In this document: piece after piece, positions 1 to 5,470 of the stretch
How the letters are laid out: the number at the start of each line of letters is the position of its first letter
Position numbering within the stretch: position 1 is the stretch's first letter
From: Vicinamibacteria bacterium
Lineage (GTDB): Bacteria > Acidobacteriota > Vicinamibacteria > Vicinamibacterales > UBA2999
Direction of reading: 5' to 3'
DNA: 7,478 bases
Assembly (NCBI GenBank): GCA_025924295.1
Contig: JAICEG010000265.1
Span: 1 to 7,478, forward strand
Translations under genes and position numbers: made by a program
The notes under the pieces: generated by a model
The model's input: the letters and a program-made list of their open reading frames with translations, nothing else
What the model was told of the DNA's origin: nothing
Database searches by the model: none

Positions 1-42
1 TATTTTAGGGACTGAGGCGGGCAAAAACCTGTCAAATCTCGG

Positions 43-1320
43 TCAACGCGAACGAGGCGGCCATTGGCCCCAGCCGCCGACCTCCTCGTCCGGATCGAGC
101 GCTTCCTGCGGCGGCCGCAGGTCCTCGGGTACGTTCTGCAGGTTCACGCGAATGCGCGTCCAGGTGTGAAACCGTCCGCGCATCGCATCGACGAGCACAT
201 CGGCCGGTTGCAGATGGGCGGCCGCTTCGGGGTGACGGGCTCGCCAGCGCTCCAGTCCCGCCAGCGCATCTTCCTTCCGTTCCGCGCGGCCGATCTCGAT
301 CAGCGGACGCTTGGGTACACGGCGACGCGACGGCTGGACTCGCGGCGGCTCGTCAGCCTGCTTCTGGTAGTGCGGAGGCCATGGCGCGTCGCCCAATCCT
401 TCCTTCGCGTGACGCGCCGAGAGGTCCAGCAGGCTTTCAAGCGAGCACGCATGCTGGTCCATCGTCGCATGCGGATCGCCGACCCCCTTGAATCGATCCG
501 GCATCGTCTTCAGCGTGAAGTCGCCAGGCTCGCAGGCGTCGATCTCATCCCACGCGAGCGGCGCCGACACGCGTGCATCTGGTTTGGGTCGCACTGAGTA
601 CGCAGCCGCGATCGTGCGGTCCTTGGCGTTCTGGTTGTAGTCGAGGAACACGCCGTGGCGTTCCTCCTTCCACCACTTGCTGGTCGCGAGATCGGGGGCA
701 CGCCGTTCGACCTCTCGCGCGAACGCAAGCGCGGCGCGCCTGACTTCGGTGAATGTCCACCGGCGCTCGATGCGCACGTAGATGTGGATGCCGCGCGAGC
801 CTGACGTCTTTGGCCAGCCGACGAGGCCGAGGTCACTCAACGTCGCTTTCACGATTCCAGCGACCGTGCGAATCTGCGACCACTCCACACCGGGAACAGG
901 ATCGAGATCGACGCGCAGCTCGTCGGGGTGATCGAGGTCATCATCTCGAACCGGGTGAGGATGCAGCTCGAGGCAGGCGAGGTTCGCCATCCACGCCAGC
1001 GCCGCCGCGTCGCGCGGAACCACTTCCTCGGCGGTTCGTCCCGACGGAAACTTCAACGCGACGACATCGATCCAGGGCGGGCGCGACGTGGGTGCACGCT
1101 TCTGGTAGAAGAACTCCCCGTCGATACCGTTCGGGTAACGCACCAGGACGTTCGGTCGATTGCCGGCGGCGCGCAGAGCGCCGTCAGCGACGGCAAGGTA
1201 ATAGCGAACGAGGTCGAGCTTCGTGTAGCCGGCCTCGGGGAAAAGAACCTTGCTCGGGTTGGAGACAGCGACTTCCCGCCCCGCGACGGTCAACACCTCA
1301 GACTCGGCTCGGCTCCCCAT
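43..1320 (-). CDS. Stand-alone LigD-type DNA polymerase/primase (PolDom, archaeo-eukaryotic primase fold)
   Basis: The protein is related to the polymerase domain of bacterial NHEJ LigD, which fills gaps with dNTPs or NTPs at DNA ends before sealing. Seen, numbering from the ATG (425 aa): SNPSKVLFP near 20-28, the metal-binding D-x-D in ELRVDLDP (D138, D140), the nucleotide-binding TSGSRGIHIYV at 172-182, and FLDYNQNAKDRT with the third acidic residue D227. The catalytic domain spans about 10-300. It is followed by a basic linker and a conserved-looking tail (about 342-411; RWRARHPEAAAH, VDAMRGR, TWTRIRVN) of the kind found on stand-alone actinobacterial-style polymerases. No ligase or nuclease domain is attached, and no ku or ligase gene is in the window. 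The frame opens at a GTG (1341). I prefer the ATG at 1320, which has GGAGGG just upstream (tightly spaced) and fits the family N-terminus. Family assignment is secure; function in repair is inferred. Confidence 0.93.
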   Translation of the reverse strand: MGSRAESEVLTVAGREVAVSNPSKVLFPEAGYTKLDLVRYYLAVADGALRAAGNRPNVLVRYPNGIDGEFFYQKRAPTSRPPWIDVVALKFPSGRTAEEVVPRDAAALAWMANLACLELHPHPVRDDDLDHPDELRVDLDPVPGVEWSQIRTVAGIVKATLSDLGLVGWPKTSGSRGIHIYVRIERRWTFTEVRRAALAFAREVERRAPDLATSKWWKEERHGVFLDYNQNAKDRTIAAAYSVRPKPDARVSAPLAWDEIDACEPGDFTLKTMPDRFKGVGDPHATMDQHACSLESLLDLSARHAKEGLGDAPWPPHYQKQADEPPRVQPSRRRVPKRPLIEIGRAERKEDALAGLERWRARHPEAAAHLQPADVLVDAMRGRFHTWTRIRVNLQNVPEDLRPPQEALDPDEEVGGWGQWPPRSR

Positions 1321-1327
1321 GCCCTCC

Positions 1328-1333
1328 ACTATA
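1328..1333 (-). promoter_or_regulatory. Possible -10 element (TATAGT) for the LigD-type polymerase gene
   Basis: On the minus strand TATAGT ends seven bases before the ATG at 1320, so a transcript from it would begin at or near the start codon (leaderless or nearly so). It lies in a short inverted repeat, CCACT-ATA-AGTGG (1326-1338). No -35 match is visible 17-18 bp upstream, so this is only a candidate. If real, the true start cannot be the GTG at 1341. Confidence 0.22.
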
Positions 1334-1370
1334 AGTGGCACGAAGGAGCGGCGCGCCTCCCGTTACGGCT

Positions 1371-1386
1371 GTGCGGGTGCGCGCAC
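1371..1386. other. GC-rich hairpin between the zinc-ribbon and polymerase genes
   Basis: GTGCG and CGCAC can pair across a six-base loop (5-bp stem) in the 57-78 bp gap after the zinc-ribbon stop codon. There is no T tract in the minus-strand direction, so it is not a canonical terminator. It could reduce read-through into the polymerase gene, or simply reflect GC-rich composition. Confidence 0.2.
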
Positions 1387-1398
1387 GACTCAGAGCAC

Positions 1399-1722
1399 TT
1401 ATTCCGTGTCGGGCTCTTCTTCGTACCAGTCTTCGTGCGGCGACCAGCCATCGCATCTCAAACACTTCGTCCACCGCCATTGATACTGGCAACCGGGACA
1501 GCGTCCGCGCGTCGAGAACGTATTCCACACCGTGCCGCATCCACCGAAGAAGCCTTCAGGTGTCGGAGTGCGCAGACAGCACCATCGGCTCCATTCGGGA
1601 GGTTGCCACTCGCACAGCGGACAACGGATCCGGGCACGGGCATCATCTGCGTCGAGGTCGGAGTCGATCGAGATATCAACGTCCAGCGCTGAGTCCCGCT
1701 TGAGGAACCACTCGACGATCAT
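1399..1722 (-). CDS. Small Cys- and Trp-rich zinc-ribbon protein, function unknown
   Basis: The protein has 107 aa and no function I can name. It has three C-x2-C pairs (C34/C37, C75/C78, C87/C90) plus C48-C49 and C62. C75/C78 with C87/C90 fit a compact zinc ribbon. C34/C37 with C48/C49 or C62 could form a second metal site. Nine tryptophans in 107 residues is exceptional, several next to cysteines (CEWQPPEW, WCC, YQWRWTKC). Both ends are acidic (DVDISIDSDLDADD; EDWYEEEPDTE). No signal peptide or membrane segment is seen, so it is probably cytoplasmic. Its ATG overlaps the stop codon of the upstream reductase gene as ATGA, with GAGG just upstream, so translational coupling is likely. Codon-level evidence for a real gene is the ordered Cys pattern. 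A nucleic-acid or protein-binding role is a guess. Confidence 0.82.
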   Translation of the reverse strand: MIVEWFLKRDSALDVDISIDSDLDADDARARIRCPLCEWQPPEWSRWCCLRTPTPEGFFGGCGTVWNTFSTRGRCPGCQYQWRWTKCLRCDGWSPHEDWYEEEPDTE

Positions 1723-2549
1723 GACCTCGATGTTCGCACGACCGTCGCGACGAAGTCATCAATGCTCATCGGCTGTCTGCCAATCAGTCGCGCGAGGTCG
1801 GGCGTTTCACGCTCGTAGAGACCGGCGGCAATGAGATCGAACAGCCACCCGAACGGACCGGCCTCCTTCGACGAAATCGTCTCGACGGAGATCGTCTGGC
1901 CTGTTGCACGACCGATTGCCTCCGCGAGCTGCGAGAACGTCCACGGTGTGCCCGTGAGCTCCAACGGCTTGCCCTTTTCGCCAGATCCGGCAAGCACTGC
2001 AGCCGCGGCCGCCGCCAGATCGGCCCGGCTCGCCGTGTTGATCGCTTTTCCCCCGGAAGCGTCCTTCACCCGACCTGACGTCATCGCGTCCTTCAGCAAC
2101 CCGGGATTGACGAGCGCTTCGGTGTAGAACGGGTGACGAAGAAATGTACACGTGAGCCCGGACTTTTCGAGGGCACGCTCGGTCAGATAGTGGGCGTTGA
2201 ATCCTCCCGGCTGTTCGTTCTGTGCGCCGAGAAAGCTGGTGTAGGCCACGTGGCGAACCCTGGCTCTCTTCGCACCCTCGATCACGCGCTCGTGTTGCGC
2301 CATGCGAGTCGGTATCTCGAATTCGGGTGAAGAGATGAACAACAGATCGGTGATGCCATCGAAGGCCGCGTGGAGCGAGGACAGATCGTCGTAGTCGGCC
2401 TGCCGCACGCTCACACCGTGCTCGCGCAAGTCGCGCGCCTTCTCGGGATGGCGCACGGCGACAGCAACCTCCTTCGGAGCCACTTTCTGCAGCAACGCTT
2501 CGACGACGAGGCGACCGTATTGGCCGGTGGCTGCGGTGACGAGAATCAT
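1719..2549 (-). CDS. NmrA-like / QorB-type NAD(P)-binding oxidoreductase (atypical SDR)
   Basis: This 276-aa cytoplasmic protein has a Rossmann fold. Seen: the N-terminal dinucleotide motif TAATGQYG (5-12), AVRHPEKA (31-38) with an Arg placed for the NADP 2'-phosphate, VRQADYDD (48-55), LLFISS (69-74), VAYTSF (101-106) and ALEKSGLTCTFLRHPFY (126-142). This order and wording closely follow E. coli QorB (YtfG, NAD(P)H:quinone oxidoreductase 2), although the C-terminal third is shorter and different. The family reduces quinones or acts as a redox sensor; the substrate here is not determinable. The ATG at 2549 is well supported by a strong ribosome site, GGGAGGGAG. It lies 33 bp after the membrane-SRPBCC gene and overlaps the zinc-ribbon gene by 4 bases, which makes it the middle gene of a tight minus-strand operon. 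Confidence 0.9.
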   Translation of the reverse strand: MILVTAATGQYGRLVVEALLQKVAPKEVAVAVRHPEKARDLREHGVSVRQADYDDLSSLHAAFDGITDLLFISSPEFEIPTRMAQHERVIEGAKRARVRHVAYTSFLGAQNEQPGGFNAHYLTERALEKSGLTCTFLRHPFYTEALVNPGLLKDAMTSGRVKDASGGKAINTASRADLAAAAAAVLAGSGEKGKPLELTGTPWTFSQLAEAIGRATGQTISVETISSKEAGPFGWLFDLIAAGLYERETPDLARLIGRQPMSIDDFVATVVRTSRS

Positions 2550-2553
2550 GATG

Positions 2554-2562
2554 CTCCCTCCC
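2554..2562 (-). promoter_or_regulatory. Strong Shine-Dalgarno for the QorB-like gene
   Basis: The minus strand reads GGGAGGGAG, with its core about six bases before the ATG at 2549. It fixes that start. It also contrasts with the membrane-SRPBCC gene and the TetR gene, which have no visible ribosome site. Confidence 0.7.
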
Positions 2563-2582
2563 GACAGCCTCAGTTTACCGGG

Positions 2583-3956
2583 TCAGCCGCGCTCTACTTC
2601 CTCCTTGATGTGGTCGAGCACGCGGCGGTGAATGCGGTGAATCAGCGCGTCGCTGAACATCTGCCAGTACGCCTCGGGCGCCATGTCAATCTCGTACCAC
2701 GTCGAACCTTCGAGCCTCGTGCGCCCATCGCCGAGGTCGACGAACCTGAACTCGCCTCGTTTCGACCGCAGATAGCCGTGCAGATGAGGCGGTGATACAT
2801 CCCGATAGGGGCTGAGCTCGGTCATCGTCGCTGGTGACTCGATCACATCGAAAGACAAGCGGCGACCTGGTTCCCAGTGCGTGATCGGTTCGACGAACGC
2901 ACCAGTCGAAAACACGCAATGGCGCACGGCGCCGACGCCCGCGCCGTCGATGCGCGCACGTATCGGATACGCCACGCCAGCGCGGAATACCCAGTCGGCC
3001 GGCTCCGGGATCTCACGAAAAGCCACGACGTGAGGCCAGACGGCATCCGGCGGCGCGTTGATGATCACGGACGAACGAACCTCGTGCATCACGTGCCCGG
3101 TTGGAGGCTCGACCGCAGCCGTCAGTGGAATCGCGAGCAGCATGAACATCGCATGCGTCGTTTGTGCCGTCCCTGCTGGCGTCGCGGCCCAGCGGCCGAC
3201 CACGCCGCCGAGCAGAGCCAGCGGAATCGCGATGGGCATCGCCATCGCCAGGCAGATCGCTCCCTCGAGCGATGCCGAGAGCAGCGCGACACTGCCTACG
3301 AGCGCCGTCACGATGACCAGCGATCCGGTTTCTTTCATCGTGACCGGGCGAAACAGGTTGTAGAGGAAGCCCGTGCAGGCCCCCATCGCAAACGGGGTCC
3401 CGATGAACAGCCATCCACCGTATGACGCGATCGTGGAGATCCCGACACTCACGGCCATCACAGCAACGAGTACGCCGGCGGCGCCTGACAGGATGCGAGC
3501 CGTGCCCTCGCCCATGCGCGCGGGCCGCGCAGGCAAAGGGCCGCGGGCCGGCGGTCGAGAGGGCAACAGCAGCAGCGCGCCGATCAGCGCGTAATTGGCA
3601 AACGGGACGAGAAACAGGCTCGCCACCCACGGTGAATAGCCCGCATCCATCGAGCGCCGCGCCGTCAGCGTGACGCCGACCGCGAAGAAGGGCAGCATCC
3701 AGGTCACGAGCGCCGGCGCGAGTGCCGGAGTGACGTAGCCCGACTGTGACGGCAGGAGCGATGGGAATACCTGGACGTAGTCCGCCGGCGTCCACAGCGT
3801 GCCGGAGGCCGCGTAGATCAGGACGATGTCGCCGAGATACTTGACGAGGGCAAGCAAGACGCCGTGCGTCAGGTACATGCGACGGGTCACCGGCTGCGCA
3901 CCGGCCCATACGCCGACGATGCGCTGAATTGCACTATTATTGGTGAACACGTTCAC
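2583..3956 (-). CDS. DUF805-like multi-TM membrane protein fused to a C-terminal SRPBCC (START-like) domain
   Basis: The protein has 457 aa. The N-terminal part is DUF805-like: basic PVTRRMYLTHG before TM1 (about 31-51), then the family hallmark ARRSMDAGYSPW followed by LVPFANY and a hydrophobic run (about 98-131). More hydrophobic segments lie near 80-98, 154-175, 181-200, 211-228, 235-254 and 266-283, about eight in all. Residues 292-453 form an SRPBCC domain: strand SSVIINAPPDAVWPHVVAF, then HWEPGRRLSFDV, EFRFVDLGDGRTRLEGSTWYEI, and a long C-terminal helix. SRPBCC domains enclose hydrophobic ligands, so a membrane-tethered lipid or hydrophobic-ligand binder is plausible; the ligand is unknown. 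The frame opens at GTG 3956 with a second in-frame GTG at 3950. Neither has a ribosome site, and both lie inside the twin-dyad region. PVTRRMYLTHG belongs to the domain, so the start is not later than about residue 15. Confidence 0.86.
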   Translation of the reverse strand: MNVFTNNSAIQRIVGVWAGAQPVTRRMYLTHGVLLALVKYLGDIVLIYAASGTLWTPADYVQVFPSLLPSQSGYVTPALAPALVTWMLPFFAVGVTLTARRSMDAGYSPWVASLFLVPFANYALIGALLLLPSRPPARGPLPARPARMGEGTARILSGAAGVLVAVMAVSVGISTIASYGGWLFIGTPFAMGACTGFLYNLFRPVTMKETGSLVIVTALVGSVALLSASLEGAICLAMAMPIAIPLALLGGVVGRWAATPAGTAQTTHAMFMLLAIPLTAAVEPPTGHVMHEVRSSVIINAPPDAVWPHVVAFREIPEPADWVFRAGVAYPIRARIDGAGVGAVRHCVFSTGAFVEPITHWEPGRRLSFDVIESPATMTELSPYRDVSPPHLHGYLRSKRGEFRFVDLGDGRTRLEGSTWYEIDMAPEAYWQMFSDALIHRIHRRVLDHIKEEVERG

Positions 3957-3979
3957 TATTACTAAACATGTTCACCCAA
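3932..3979. promoter_or_regulatory. Twin-dyad operator region between divergent membrane-SRPBCC and TetR genes
   Basis: Dyad A (3943-3956) is GTGAAC-AC-GTTCAC, a perfect 6-bp inverted repeat. Dyad B (3962-3975) is CTAAACATGTTCAC, with the same right arm GTTCAC and a degenerate left arm. Their centres are 19 bp apart. Each is preceded by CACTATTA (3932-3939 and 3954-3961), so the unit looks tandemly duplicated. The outer edges TTGGTGAAC (3940-3948) and GTTCACCCAA (3970-3979) also mirror each other. The region is AT-rich in a GC-rich window and contains both predicted start codons (GTG 3956 minus, ATG 3968 plus). This fits a TetR operator repressing both directions. I could not assign clear -35/-10 boxes. 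Binding is inferred, not shown. Confidence 0.7.
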
Positions 3980-4669
3980 AAAGGCAAGAGAAAGCGCGGC
4001 CGGCCGGCCGGCGAGACCGCGCAGGGCGCCGCCGCCCGTCAACGCCTCTACGACACCGCCATCGAGCTCATTGGCGAACGCGGCTTCGACGCCACCACGT
4101 TGCGCGACGTTGCCAGCCGTGCCAACGTCAGCGTCGGTCTGCTCTATCGCTACTTCCCCAGCAAGCAGGCGATCGTGCTCGCGCTCTACGACCAGCTTTC
4201 GAGGGAACAGATCGAGCGCGCGACAGCGATGCCGCGCGGCCGATGGCGCGACCGGTTCCTGTTCACACTCGAGGCGAGCCTCACGATCCTGCGTCCCCAT
4301 CGCCAGACTTTGGCGGCCCTGATCCCGGTGTTGATCAGCAACGCACCGGACGGCCTGTTCTCGGGCACGACCGCCTTCTCGCGCGAGCGCGTCCAGCGTC
4401 TCTACCAGGATGCGGTCGTTGGCGCGTCCGACGCCCCGCGCGATGAAGTGGCCGCCGCCCTGGGGCGGCTGCTCTATCTGATGCATCTCGCCGTCGTGTT
4501 GTGGTGGCTCCTGGACAAGAGCCCGCAGCAGCGCGCGACTCGCGCACTCGTACGACTCATGAGCGGGGCGCTGCCGGCCGCCGCGTTGACCTTGCGGCTC
4601 CCGAAGGTGAGTGCATTCATCCTGGCTGGCGATCGCCTGTTCCAGGAGGCCCTGATCGGCGACCACTGA
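3968..4669 (+). CDS. TetR/AcrR-family transcriptional regulator
   Basis: The protein has 233 aa. The N-terminal DNA-binding domain is clear: RLYDTAIELIGERGFDATTL (26-45), then the helix-turn-helix at about 43-62, ending in the family signature SVGLLYRYFPSKQAIVLALY (55-74). Before it is a basic arm, KGKRKRGRPAG, whose RGRP core resembles an AT-hook and could contact minor groove beside the operator. The ligand-binding half (80-233) is helical and divergent, as usual, so the inducer cannot be told. It is divergent from the membrane-SRPBCC gene across twin dyads. Dyad B spans this gene's own start codon, so autorepression is likely. No Shine-Dalgarno is visible, so initiation may be leaderless. 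The multi-TM gene follows at 25-43 bp on the same strand, probably in one transcript. Family call is secure; targets are inferred. Confidence 0.93.
   Translation: MFTQKGKRKRGRPAGETAQGAAARQRLYDTAIELIGERGFDATTLRDVASRANVSVGLLYRYFPSKQAIVLALYDQLSREQIERATAMPRGRWRDRFLFTLEASLTILRPHRQTLAALIPVLISNAPDGLFSGTTAFSRERVQRLYQDAVVGASDAPRDEVAAALGRLLYLMHLAVVLWWLLDKSPQQRATRALVRLMSGALPAAALTLRLPKVSAFILAGDRLFQEALIGDH
3997..4012 (+). repeat. Four tandem CGGC units in the TetR coding start
   Basis: CGGC is repeated four times without a break inside the codons for the RGRPAG arm of the TetR protein. Loss or gain of one 4-base unit would shift the frame close to the start codon. In such GC-rich DNA the run may be chance plus the coding of Arg-Pro-Ala-Gly. 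Confidence 0.6.
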
Positions 4670-4712
4670 TTTCGATTGAGCCACGGTCGGGGTTGTGGTC
4701 TCATTCGTCGCC

Positions 4713-5444
4713 ATGGCAACAGCCGTCAAGCGCGCGGGTGTTTCGAAGCGGCCGGTCTCGCCGCGATGGGCAACGCAGCGCGCCTTCTTCACCGGGATCT
4801 CGCTGCTGATGCTCTTCGCGGTCTTCGTCGGCTTCTCGCGAAGCTACTACCTCAAAGGGCTCTACGGCACGCCGGCGCTTCCCACGCTGTTCCACGTGCA
4901 TGGTCTGCTGTTCACGGCATGGATGATGCTCCTCGTCGTGCAGACCGGACTGGTGGCGAAGCGGCGCACCGATCTGCACCGCCGTCTCGGCGTCGCCGGC
5001 GGAGTCCTGGCGGCTGCGATGACCGTTGCCGCGGTGGCCATGACGATGGACATGGCTCGACGGGGCGCAGCAGCGCCGAACGACATCGGGCTCGCGTTCA
5101 CCATCGTCCCGTTCTTCACGGTGATCGTGTTTCCGGTGCTGGTTGGCATCGCACTCATCTACCGGCGGCAGCCCGAGGTCCACAAGCGCCTGATGCTGAT
5201 CGCGACGTTGGAACTGGTGACGGCGGGTGTGGCTCGTATCCCTGGCGCCGGCACCATGCCTTTGTTCTTCGTGCTCACCGACGCCGGGCTGGCAGCAATT
5301 CTCGTGTATGACGTCGTCACCAGGGGGCGACCGCATGCCGCGACCGTGTGCGGCGGCCTGTTCCTGATCGCCACACAATACCTTCGCACGACCGCCGGCG
5401 CGACCGCGGGATGGCTCGCGTTCGCACGCTTACTGGCCCAATAG
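4713..5444 (+). CDS. Conserved seven-TM-like membrane protein with conserved-looking histidines, function unknown
   Basis: The protein is 243 aa from the ATG chosen here. A GTG at 4695 in the same frame would add six residues and has GGGG two bases upstream, so the start is uncertain. Hydrophobic segments lie near 23-41, 58-81, 92-113, 126-149, 158-175, 181-202 and 207-225, predicting an inner-membrane protein of about seven spans. Notable residues are HVHG (H61, H63) entering the second span, DLHRRLG (H89) and EVHKRLM (H157) at helix starts, and RSYYLKGLYGTPALP in the first loop. I recall similar uncharacterised proteins in Acidobacteria. His residues at helix ends invite comparison with cytochrome b-type haem proteins, but no family signature proves that. 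It follows the TetR gene closely and converges with the decarboxylase gene, so it is likely in the TetR transcript. Confidence 0.82.
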   Translation: MATAVKRAGVSKRPVSPRWATQRAFFTGISLLMLFAVFVGFSRSYYLKGLYGTPALPTLFHVHGLLFTAWMMLLVVQTGLVAKRRTDLHRRLGVAGGVLAAAMTVAAVAMTMDMARRGAAAPNDIGLAFTIVPFFTVIVFPVLVGIALIYRRQPEVHKRLMLIATLELVTAGVARIPGAGTMPLFFVLTDAGLAAILVYDVVTRGRPHAATVCGGLFLIATQYLRTTAGATAGWLAFARLLAQ

Positions 5445-5446
5445 CT

Positions 5447-5470
5447 GCCGCTATCGACCGCTCGATCGGC
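5447..5470. terminator. Possible bidirectional terminator hairpin at a convergent junction
   Basis: GCCG-(CT)-ATCGA, loop CCGC, then TCGAT-CGGC gives a nine-pair stem with a two-base bulge. It covers the 6-bp space between the convergent stop codons and the last codons of the decarboxylase gene. There is no T run on either side, so it is not a textbook intrinsic terminator. Position and symmetry are the only support. Confidence 0.35.

Noticed and set aside
1..42. Possible terminator after the polymerase stop codon
   Set aside because: The 42 bases have A and T runs but no convincing stem; too little sequence to call.
1350..1357. GGCGCGCC palindrome in the gap before the polymerase gene
   Set aside because: An eight-base GC palindrome is expected by chance in this composition and no partner copy was seen.
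928..1692. Long plus-strand open frame (254 codons) antisense to the polymerase and zinc-ribbon genes
   Set aside because: It is Arg-rich and low in recognisable motifs, and runs across two well-supported minus-strand genes; a typical antisense shadow in GC-rich DNA.
3013..3909. Minus-strand open frame (298 codons) in another frame of the membrane-SRPBCC gene
   Set aside because: The Arg/Asp/Gly-rich product has no hydrophobic pattern, whereas the overlapping frame gives transmembrane spans and an SRPBCC domain.
3962..4792. Minus-strand open frame (276 codons) covering the whole TetR gene
   Set aside because: The TetR HTH signature on the opposite strand is clear. The antisense product has a repetitive Gln/Glu/Arg/Gly composition and no domain.
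4701..5378. Minus-strand open frame (225 codons) antisense to the multi-TM gene
   Set aside because: It is His/Arg/Gln-rich without motifs. The plus-strand frame has coherent membrane segments.
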